From contig NC_084674.1 of NCBI RefSeq assembly GCF_028389875.1, positions 11,131,501 to 11,195,500 on the forward strand: a stretch of 64,000 nt of DNA. Direction: 5' to 3'. This document shows, piece by piece, positions 50,001 through 61,688 of this stretch. This DNA is from Rhea pennata. Its lineage: Eukaryota; Chordata; Aves; Rheiformes; Rheidae. Made by a program: the position numbers and the translations under genes. The notes under the pieces were generated by a model. It worked only from the letters and a program-made list of their open reading frames with translations. It was not told where the DNA came from and ran no database searches. How positions within the stretch are numbered: the first letter of the stretch is position 1; every line of letters starts with the position of its first letter.

Positions 50001-53000
50001 CTTGCTGCAGCAGGTGACAGGTCACTCTTGGTCCTGGGTAGGGTAGAAGATGGGCAGACATGACAGCATAGTGGACATTGCTGCAGGACACCTGCCTTTC
50101 ACAGTGGGGCCCACAAAGACAAACAGTGGGTGGACACAGGAATAAAGCTATTTCTCACTCTCTTAGAGGTCCTGCAAAGCTTACTCCATTAGTAGGAGCA
50201 AGAGTTGGCTACTGTGCTGCTGGGATCTGAAGAAAATCAAACAGCAAGTGCATCAACCCAGGCAAAGGGGCTCTTCTGCATATACATCTCTGTAATCTGG
50301 CAGGGGGCTACGAGGGAGGGCAAGATCTCCAATGCAGCAACAGCTGCACTTCTCACCTTCATAGAGAGCAGACGTGTCAGATAGATCTCCGGGATTGCCT
50401 TGGCTCGTTCTCTGTCTCGTAAGCTCCCACGACGGTGCTTGGGGAGCTCTGGCTCTTCTGTTGGTTTTACCAGGTGCCAAAGTTTTATTCCACCTTCATC
50501 TGCATCCTCCAGCATCGGTGTTTCTGAAACAAAACAATTATTTGCAGATTAGCGTCAGACCTCTCACTTGCCTGAGCTCCACTGTAACACCCCCCTCCCA
50601 AGGAGGGGGGAAAGAATTCACAGCACAGCAGAAACACTACTGGGAAGAAACATCTGGAGATCTCTATCCAGCCTCCTGCACAGAATATACCTATTGCTAG
50701 CACTAGGTCAGGTTGCTATCCCTTTGTCCATCTAACAACTTCAAGGTCTTGGAAATTTCTCCAGATGGAGCTCTCTCCACTCCTGGTTGTCTGTTTCAAG
50801 GCAGCACCGCCTTTTGCTGAAGACTTCCTTATGTCCAGTTCGAACCTCTCAAGCTGCAACCTGAGGCTATTGTGCCTTGCATCACAGAAAAATCGAGGGA
50901 GCTAACTGGAGAGTTGGGCGGAGAGGAACCTCATGAGGTTCAACAAGGGCAAGTGCAAAGTCCTGCACCTAGGGAAAAATAACTCCATGCACCAGTACAA
51001 GCTGGGGGCTGACCTGCTGGAGAGCAGCTCTGCAGAGAAGGATCTGGCAGTGCTGGTGGATGACAAGCTGACCCTGAGCCAGCAATGTGCCCTTGTGGCC
51101 AAGAAGGCCAATGGTATCCTGGGGTGCATTGGGAAGACTGTTGCCAACAGGTTGAGGGAGGTGATCCTGCCCCTCTGCTCAGCCCTGGGGAGGCCTCATC
51201 TCCAGTACTGTGTCCAGTTCTGGGCTCCCCAGTACAAGAGAGACATGGAGCTACTGCAGAGAGTGTAGGGCTACAGGGATGATCAGAGGGCTGGAGCACC
51301 TGCCCTCTGAGGAATGGCTGCGAGAGCTGGGCCTCTTCAGCCTGGGGAAGAGAAGACTGAGGGGGGATCTGATCAATGTGGATAAGTACCTGAAGGGAGG
51401 GTGTCAGGGGTACGGGGCCAAACTCTTCTCAGCTGTCCCGTGCGACAGGACAAGAGGCTATGGGCAGAAATTGAAGCACAGGAAGTTCCGCCTGACCGTG
51501 AGGGGGATTTTCTTCACTGCGAGAATGACAGAGCACTGGAACAGGTTGCTCAGGGAGGTTGTGGAGTCTCCTTCCCTGAAGATATTCAAAACCTGCCTGG
51601 TGCAACCCTCTCTAACCTGCTCTAGGTGGCCCTGCTTGAGTAGGGAGGTTGGACTAGATGATCTCCAGAGGTCCCTTCCAACCTTACCCATTCTGTGATT
51701 CTGTATCTTATGACAAGCAATGAGGTAACTGCCTAGGGTCCCACCATTTCCTACAAGCTACAGACTGAAATAAGCCCTAGAGTCAGGTCTAGAAAATTCC
51801 ATTGATCTTGCATTTTCATGCCAACCTCACTTTCCTCTGTTTTTTCAACCTTTTGCTTTTCTCTCATCTCACCCACCCAGGGTTTCAATTGCCTGGCAAC
51901 ACTATAAGGGTTCAAGCTGCACAGCAATCTTCTATCTAGTATCAGCAAAAAGCTAGGGCTATGGCAAAAGTTTTGCCTCACTAACTGGCAGGTGCTGTGA
52001 AATCATTTTCTGAGAATGTGACATCAGACTCACTTTCTCCTGGGATGTAATCCTGATTTTCCCTATGGATATGCTTGGTCAGGCGTGGGACCAGTGCTAC
52101 AGTTGCTCCATCAGGCACCTGCTCATAAGCAAAAATCATCATTCAAAACACAGCATGTTTCTCAGCAGTGCAACAGGTAAGTGCTTGTAGAGTACAACAG
52201 ACTGAACACACTCTGTGATTCACACTCTGTGAATTAGCATTATTGAATTCTTATAATTTCCACTTATTAGAAGCAGTGATGGAACAAACTTCGGGGTATC
52301 ATCACTGCTATTCCCTATGCTGGGAGAGTTTTCTCTGTACTGATTAAAAAAGCCTGAGGCGTATAGAACAACGAAGGCGATAATATAATCGCTGTCAGGG
52401 GCTGAGGTCATTCACATCCAGAACATACTACGACAACGTGTGACATATTGGTGCAAGGTAGTTAAAAATTACTTCCCAGTGCTAGAAGCTACACCACAGT
52501 GAGTGCACTGCCGCCTGCTAACTGCTTTGGACTGGAACACTAACAGACCCAGCAGCCTTGCCTTCACTGCACCAACTACCAGGCATGAAGCTGTGTGTCT
52601 CCTCCCAAGCTCTAGACCCACCCAGCTCCCAGGCATAGGATGTGGAGGGGGCTACACTGGTTGAGAAGTTAAAGCACAGCCCTCAGCCCAGACATAAGCT
52701 GACTATGCTGCTGCAAAAAAGCTCCAACCCTTTGACAGCAATCCAACAGGAGCCAGAGCCACAAATAGAGCACAACTATGTACAGAGAGGGAGAGTGAAA
52801 AAAAGCAGAGGAAGACTCCGAGGTCTGACCTTGTAATGCTGAAGTGTGTTCAGGCGTTTCCAAGTTCCTTGAATGACAGACGTCACGTCTTCATCAGACA
52901 GTATCAGATGACCTGCCAGCCCTGATCTCCACTCTACAATCAAAACAGAGAAAGTAAAAAGATAAACTGTTTACTAAGAAAGCTGAGGCATCTCTAAAAT

Positions 53001-56000
53001 CTACTGTGCTTCGGTCCTGACTAGTGGAACCTTAAGCCAGAGTAGACTAACGTCACGCTCAAGTAGATACATTCTAGGAAAAGGCAATGTACCCGTTACC
53101 CGCATCTCTCACAGTAGTGTAAGAGGTTGGCAAGTTTCTCCCAGAGTCCCTGGAACTTCACAGCAGCTTGTTCTTGTCCTAAAAACCTAAGAAACTAAGG
53201 TCCCAAGGGACACCAACACCCTTCCTGTGCTTTCTGTGCCATGATCACTGGGGAAAGAGGCCCAGTAGGTGCACACCTGTTTTTCCTCTCCCTGTCTGCA
53301 GTTCCAGATTAAGTGCTGTCACAGTGCTGAAGAGTTTGAAAAGAGAATCAAACCTAGCTCCACAGCTACAGAGTTTGACAAGAGCATATTACATTTTCAA
53401 CCTCACTTCCAAGCAGAGAACCTGAACATTCATCTAGGAAAACCTGCATGCCACTGGCCTCCCTGTTCGTTGTAGTCATCTCTTCCTGTCCTGCTCAGCA
53501 TCAGAGGTAATACAGGAAGGGCAAATCGCTTCTTCCCCTAGGGAATGGAATATGAAGTGCAAGAAGGACGTTCAAGAATGAAACAAAATCTGAAATGCAA
53601 GCACCACTGGCCAGCACGTTTGAGAGAAGCATAGCAGACTGCAGTAGGATAAGGAGAAGATCACTGCATTGACAGTGTGGATTTATTCCTGGCAGTAAAG
53701 ACGCAGCTAAGTGCAGAAGGACCCCACAATACTGACTGACTAGTTGATAAGGTGGCAGATTACTATTAAACAAAAAAAAAAAATAGTAATGAAACAATGC
53801 ATACTGGAGAAAAACAACTAGAAAAAAGTTATATATAACAAAGGGTTTTCAAGCATCTTTAATCCATCAGAAATGAGAATTTGAGGTTATAATAGACAGC
53901 TCAATGAGAACATCAATTCAGCACTGGTCAGGAAAGCAATCTGAATGTTAGGAACCTATAAAGAAAGGAACAAAGATCACATCATCATACTACTCTAAAA
54001 GCCAATGTTCTAGTACATGTAAATTTTTTGTATTTATTCACACTAGGATTTTTTTAACCAGTTATTCAGTAACAAAATTTCCACCTGGAACTCTTCACAG
54101 ACCACCTCAGGTTCAACTGTCCTGAATAGAAAGTCATCATTTACCAGCTTGGTCTATCTGTCACCTTGGAGAAGTCTGTAGAATTTCAGATTTTAAGACC
54201 AGAAAGCCTTTACTGTCAGATTCCTCCCCCCTTTATAAAGGCATGAACTCACATCTCAACTTTCTTTTCAACAAGCCAAATATGCTAAGCTTTTAAAAAC
54301 TCTACAAGGTTTGTTTTCCAACTCCAGGATAAATCAAAATTCTTTGCACTTGCCATTCTCCTGGAAAAGCAAATACCAAAACCTGGGTCTAGCAATGGTG
54401 TTGCCTCAGCACAGCATTGAGGAAATCGCTCTCTTGCTTTGACCTGCCAGTTCCCTTGTTTCACACCCTCTGATCCTTGCTAATCTTCAGCTGTGCTATT
54501 TCACTGACAGCATAAGTGAACAAGTGCCTATAGCAATGCTGAGTCTTTGCAGCTGGAGCCTAGGGACAACCTACTTTCTGGCATCCCAGGTGTCTCATCC
54601 AGCACTGGCCAAGTTCATATGCATTCTGTCAGATTGTGGCCCTTGAAGCACATGATTCTGACCCCAAGCAGGCACCTATATTGCTTATAATCAGCTATTT
54701 CCCCAGCATGTGCTCATCTGTAAACATCACCACTGCTCATCTCTTTCTGAACAAGAATGAAGAGGGAGAATAGAGTGTTTTTTCCTGCCTTAATGCAAAT
54801 CCTAACTTTCCTAACCTGTGGGCAGGATTCTCCCTGACAGATGTTATTGGGGTGCTGCCATTGACTTTCCTGGCAGCAGCAGCAGCCACCAGTCCATGAC
54901 CACGGCCTTGGAACTGCACTGCAATTATCCTCCTCTCCCATGCACTCCCTAAGCTTATTTTCCTGCATCCCCTTGTACAACTCGCTGCCACAGGCCAGGC
55001 CTAGCAAAGAACACACACCACAGAACTGCAGAGGCTGGTCCCCAACTACCTCCGTCCCACCCCTCCTGTTGTTAATCTCCCTCCAGCATCATGCTGTGTT
55101 GGGTCCACAGCTAGAACGCAAGATTGTTGGGACTCTGCACACTCAGCAGAGAATGACTAATGTCATGCATGCCACGGTGCTGTGCACAGACAGTAAATGA
55201 CTCCACTCTTCCACTTCCTGACTGAGTTTTGGCACCAAGGAGTTCTGCTCACCGAGGTCCAGGGTGTCTGGGTCTGGTCGGTGACAGTATGGCGTCCCTT
55301 TATAGATCTGATCTAGAATTTTCTCCTTCACCTGTGTTATGGTGTCACAGTCTAGCACTTTCGCGGAAACCCCTTGGGAGTCCTCTGCCTCTCCCGCAGC
55401 AACTCCTGCTTGCGTCAAAGCATTTAAGGTCTGAGGAAGAAAAGAAAAGGTCACAGCCACTCACCATGATAAGGTTACATCTGACAAATTTACACCTTTG
55501 ATGAGCACCTCTGCATTAAGACAAGTTAACAGCTAGTCTTTTCACTGGAAGAGAAGAGAACACCACAGATATAGGATGTTATGTCCTCAGTCTTGCCTCA
55601 AGAGCTGGAAACCAATTTAACAGGACTGGAGAGAGGCTTCCACGTGCCATCAGCAATTCTGTCTCCTTATATTTCACACACGGAGCATGGCACATACACC
55701 AGATTACTGTGGTGATAGCTTGTATCAGCCCAAGGCAGAAATGCCTGATTTAGCAGAGCTCTTGTTCATCTGCAGATTTGTGCTGCTTGTGCCCTGGAAT
55801 AAATCTGGCTCCCAGGAGGCAATGGCAGGATGCTGCACTTCTGCCTCTACCATAGGAAGAGAAACATTCAGCCCTGTCCCATTAGAGAGACCCAAGAGCT
55901 CTGATGCTTACCAGGGTCCTGTATTCCAGGTCCTCTCTCAGAAGGCGGTTGTCATTCAGGGTGTATTTGGCTTTCCCTGTCACCCAGTCAACAGGCCCCT

Positions 56001-59000
56001 TGTCCACCTGGTGCTTGATTCCTCGAAACAGCATGTAAAGGGGCTCTCCAACAGAGTCCTGGTATAGAAAGGAAGGAATTTCACCTGACAGAAGTTCAGC
56101 TTCCTCCCCACAGCAAAGTCCAGCAGCCTGGAAACACAGAACACCTCCAGGGACAAGCAGAGCAGGCCTAAAGACACCAGGTGATGCAGCAGCTGCACCA
56201 CTGCAGGCAAAGACAGAGTCCCCGCTGACAGCTTCTGCTCCATACACAGGGAAACTGCACAGGCCAGCTAACAGGCTGGACCCACAAGACCAAACGATTG
56301 CTCAGTCTCCATGTGACTAATTCGAGAGACTCTAGCCATCCCCTCTCCAGAGGAGGGCTCAGATGAGAGTCCTTCTTCCCCATGCACAGACCAGCCCACC
56401 ACCAGCATGTCTCAAGTTATGAAGGTAACGGAGCTATACTAAGCCCTCTACAACCTAACTGGACGTACTGGAAGCACTGAGTGGCATAAATGGTCTCTGA
56501 TTTAAGCCCCTCTCCCCCCCTGTAAGCAGCCCAGCTCTCTCATTTCCACACTCTGATATACAGGGTGACCTTGGCACTACTTCAATTAAGAGTGAGGTAC
56601 AAAGCAGGGCTGCAGCTGTCTCCCCTCTTCCGGTCCCTTAACCCCACAAAGTCACAGAGCACTCACCCTCACGAACGCGTATAGGCAGATGGACATCCAG
56701 TTGGTTAACAGCTTCTCCACCACTGTTTCTGTCCTGAAACAGAGAATGAAGTTAGTCACAGGACAACAGTGCCAAGGAGAAGTGCACAACAGGGAGATAA
56801 ACATCATTCCCTTTGAGAAAGAAATACACTGAGGAACAACAGAGAATCAAGAACGGTCTTTATGGACCAATAACGTTAATGCTCTTGATCTCACTCCTTA
56901 TCTGAGTCATGTTTCAGCCTGAAGGAGGCACCAAATTACAGAAGTGAAACATATCAGGCAAGCAGGAGACAGAGAAAAGCCTCTAGTAGGTCTCAAACCA
57001 GAGGAACTTGTTCAGATCAGAAGGATGCGCTGGACAAGAAGCTAATGAGGATCTGAACACAGGAGCTATTTCAGTATATTTGCCAAGTACTGAAACACTG
57101 CAGGCCCAGGGACCTCTAAATAGTAAAACAAAACTAGCAGACTTGACAGAGCCTCAGTACCTGAATACAAGGAGAGAGCTAACGCACAGCAACTTCACAG
57201 GAATAGGAATTTGTGATGGGCAACTCCAGCTTCCTACTTTTCTCAACCCCTTCCTGCTCTCTTCCTCTGCCAATTGCTGGCTGGGATGATATGTATCAGT
57301 ATTTTTACTTCCTCCTGTTCGATGCACATTACCTGGACACAGACTGGACCTTCAACTGCAGCCCATACCACAATGTTATCCCGTTTGCAGAAGTTTCAGA
57401 GTTTGCTAGCCAGGCAAAAAGGCTCCATCCCCTTATGCAGCAAGCAATGGGACCATGGCTGGCTGACTCACCTTCGCAGCATCAGCTTGGGGTTTTTGGC
57501 CACATACTGCTCAACAAGGTCATTCAGGAGCGTTTTGAGGATGTCGGTGAAGTACTCCAGCTTTCCATGCAGTGAAACAGTGAGCAGTGAAGCTACATAG
57601 GCCCGGTCTCTTGGAGAAAAAGTGCGCTGGATTTCCAGTGTGTGGATGAACTGGTGGGTTGAAAGAGAAGTCAGTCTGTGAATCCACTGAAAATGGGGCA
57701 GTTCACCTACTGGCTCCTAAAGGAACTGGTGCTGCCAGGAGCTATTCAGGGATGAACTCTAATGAACAGCCCCTGCTTCCTACAGTCTCTTAGAGAGCAA
57801 CATTACCTTGGTAAGGAAGAGTTTACTGTTGAGCAGATTGGAGAGCTGGACCAAGCCTTGCTCCACAGTTTGCCGTCGGCACTCAGGGATGTCCAGGTCT
57901 CTTTGCAGTGGTGATTCACGGTGGCCCGGGAAGAAAATGCGCTCTGCATAGGACTTGTAGTCCAAGAAGGGGATTCCTGTGCCCACAAGGTCACTTGTGA
58001 GGTCCATCATCTCAGTCATCAGATCTGAAGGAAAGGGAATGTCCATGAGGCTGACCACATGACTGAACAACCAGTAGTACAGAGCAGGAGGTTAGTGGAA
58101 CTAGGGTCAGTGTGGTCACACTGAGGAAGAGGTAGGCTGTCTTCCGCTAGGAAGATGCATATTGGAATCCCATTTAAAACTAGACTAGGCACTGGGAAAA
58201 AAAAAACAGGAAGGAGCAAAAAAGTGCATTTGGCCATTACGCTAATTTACAATTGGGGGCTGACTTCCAGCTTTACAATGAGGGGGCTGCTGTTCAGCAG
58301 AGATCAGTGGTTCTGGCCATTATCTACAGTACAGAATAATACAGAGCTCCTGCTCCTCACTGCTTCCCACAACAGTTAGAGATCACAATCCAGGTCACTT
58401 GCACATATCTAGAGCCCCAGATCCCCACACAAGTGCTCACTGCTGTAACCAGCTGAAGTGCACCTTGACTTGGGCCTACAGACCTTGTAATTTGACCTGC
58501 CCTACACAGAGGCTGGATTAGGTGTCTTAAAGGTCTCTTCAAATGCTCTATGACCTTTGGTTTTTCATCTCTGGAGGATGAACTGGAGAATAAGGGGGCT
58601 ATATAAATAAGACTATATTTTGAACTACACAAATAGGGCAACAGAATTTGGTTGTGTGCTTTAGTATGCTGGCATGAGATAGAGTTATTGTCTGCTCTGA
58701 GCTACCTAAACAAGGACACAGGAAGAAGACAAGTAGTAGGGCCAAAAGTGGTTTCTCAAACTTCCCTGTAGCTGCAAGAACCCAGGAACAATGTGACTGA
58801 CCTGTGAACTCCTTTTTGCATCTGTCCCGAACACTTGTTTCTAGATTTTCCAGCTGAATTTGAACTTTCTTGTAATCCCTCAGAGCCTGTTTGCTCTTCC
58901 TCCTGTAAGAAGCAGCAGAATAGTTTCCAGGGGTCCTAGCCCAGAGATTGTCCTTGCCAGCTGCTATATTGCTGCCAAAGACTAAGGCAATGCTGTTGAG

Positions 59001-61650
59001 GTACTTTCTATTTTTACAGGATACCAAACTCTGTTCTGTAAATCACATGTGCCTCTTGGAGCACCCATGAGGAGGTTCATGCTCTGAGTGAACTACAAGA
59101 CAGGTGCACCATGCTTGTATCTCTCAGAATTTGGCACAAAATAAAGAAAACACAGACCCTGTTTAGGTCCAAGATGTATGGGTGTGTCCACATCTACTGA
59201 TGTTGTACAGCAATTTAAGGATCTCATACAGCATCACAGCCTCTCACCTGTAGATGAAGACAATGACCAGAACAATCAGTGCCACAAAGGATGCACCAAC
59301 GCCCAAACCAATCTGTGCCTCCAATGGGAAGGTGAGTTGGCTTTCTGTGTCATACTGCACTCTGCCCAGGAGGAAATTCAAGTTCCCCATCTGTACCTGC
59401 AGGAGAAGATGTGACAAGATATTAGCTCAGTGCACCAGATGAATAGCAAAACCACCAGGCCTCTCCAGAATGAGCGCAGCTGGCATTCAGCTCTAACAAA
59501 GCTATATCCCACAGCATCGCTTCTGGATCCAGCAGTACCTCCTGCTTCAGGCAATGCTTGGCACTTTTAAGGGCAGAACTGGGAACAGCTGCTGCTCCTC
59601 GCCACTTCTAGTATCTCCTCTCCCCCAGCAGAGCTTCTGCCTTTTCTCCACTTCCTGCTCTACTCTGTCTCCATGATTCTCTCTTCCTGGTGCTTCTGCT
59701 GACATCATGATATCCAGTGCTATTGCTGAATCCCTACCGTGAATTCTGGGAGCAAGTCTGTGCCCTCTCGCTTCGTGCGGTGCCGTGGAGCTGGCTGCTC
59801 AGAGGGAGGCTCGCAGTACAGATGATTCCTTGTCAGTGTCTTCACCACACAGATTCCTTCCCCAATCATGGCCATAACTTCATCCTTGGAAATGGCCAGA
59901 TCTAGATTTTCCCCCTGGAACACAGGTGGAAAAATGTAACAGATCCAGAAAAAGAAAAAAGAAAAAAAAAAGAAAAAAAACAAAAACAACAAAAAAAACC
60001 TCTGCACTGTCCATGGCTCCAGAGAAGATGGAGATGAACAGCATAGGATGAAAGCTGCCTTTTTTCATGCCTGCCCAGGTTTATATTTGAATTGGCTATG
60101 TAGTTTATTTTCTAAGCCCCACACAGTCACATCTACCACACGGAAGTCAATTTTCAGAACAGCTCTGAGAATTATGAGCACCCTGGAGTACTCTCCTACC
60201 TCCATTTATTCCTTTAAACTTCTCAGACAGTCCTGAAATCTCCCCAACAAACCAACTTGCCACACCTGTGCACAGATCCTTTTTGTACCATTCAGATTAC
60301 AGCATCCCTGCAACATTCCTGTTTCTTACCTACACTTCCACTTGCCCTGTCATTTCTCCCAGACTCCAGCTATCTTAACCCACCCTCAATCTTCTTTATA
60401 TAGCCACATCAGCAGGAGCCATCCTCTGCTGCACAGGCCAACCTTATCTGTCTGAAACACTACCTCCTCTACCAGGAAGAGGCATGCAGCCTTGAATCAA
60501 AAGCAACTGTTAGACCATCCAGTTCAATCTCTTCCACATCACCAGCTACATTGCTGCTAATGCTCTAAGCCAATGATTTGTTTTTAGATAAACCACCAAA
60601 GATTCACCACCCCTCTGCACCTGAAAGCAGAGGGTCTTGTTCCAGAGGTTTGTTAACATATGAAAAATTTCCTTTTTCATACCTCAAGCCAATATCATAT
60701 CTATTCTCTCTGCTCCCCTTCTCTCAGCCCCCCAGGACACCTTTTGCCTCCCTGAAGCCCCATGTGTTGCACCTCACTTCTAGTTCAAATGTATCCAGCT
60801 TCTGCCTGCTTCTTAAAGCTTTCCTCTATGAGATTAAGGAGTTTTTCAACATGGCACTGTCTTCCCAAGGAGGACAACTGATTTAGTTCAGAGGAATTAC
60901 TCACTAATACATACAGCTGGCATCTGCAAGAATTTCTCCAGCCTAAGTCATTCCTTACCCCTGCCACCATCATAATTAGTTAGGATTATTTGCCAGATTC
61001 ATTCCTTTTCCAGCATTCACTTTAAATATATCAACATTCAAACAGGACACGAGGCTTCACTGCCAGCTTCATGAATCTCAAAGAAAAGAAGAAATAGCCC
61101 CCCTCTTCAAACTCACTGCTCCTCTGGCAGCACAAAGATCGCATTAACTCTGTCACTGCATTACTCTGGGACTGTGTGCTCAGCTGCTAGGTCACTTTGA
61201 CTCCCCCCCCTTTTTCTCCCTCCACATTGTGCTGATTTCCTGGCTCCTATACGTAAGACTTTGCATTAATACATATGCTGTTTGACTTGGACTGCATGAT
61301 GAGATGGGACCCATCTCTGGGGATTGTACAGAGTGGTGCTTACTTGGTGCAATGGAATTGTCATCGGCATCATATTCATCATCTGCAAGTTGCAATCAAG
61401 ATATTTTCTTGATTAAAGATCACAGCTTTAGGATCCATATCATAAGTACAGCTGAAAGAGGCCTATCTAATGGAGGCTCTCCAGCCACACCATAGGTGAG
61501 CTCTGCTCTTCACCCCTCCCACCCCCCCAAAAAAAATGTAGTCTCATGCCAGGAAAGTTAAGTGTTCAGGTTAGTCCACAAGTGCCTAACTGAAGTTTAA
61601 CACATTTACAGCGTTCTTACCAGCCAAGCAAATCTGATTTCATTTCTTTA

Positions 61651-61688
<38 letters not shown>

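Noticed and set aside
60495-60640. Possible old CR1/L3 trace (TTAGACCATCCAGTTCAATC)
   Set aside because: Only one short segment matches the pattern, too little to call.
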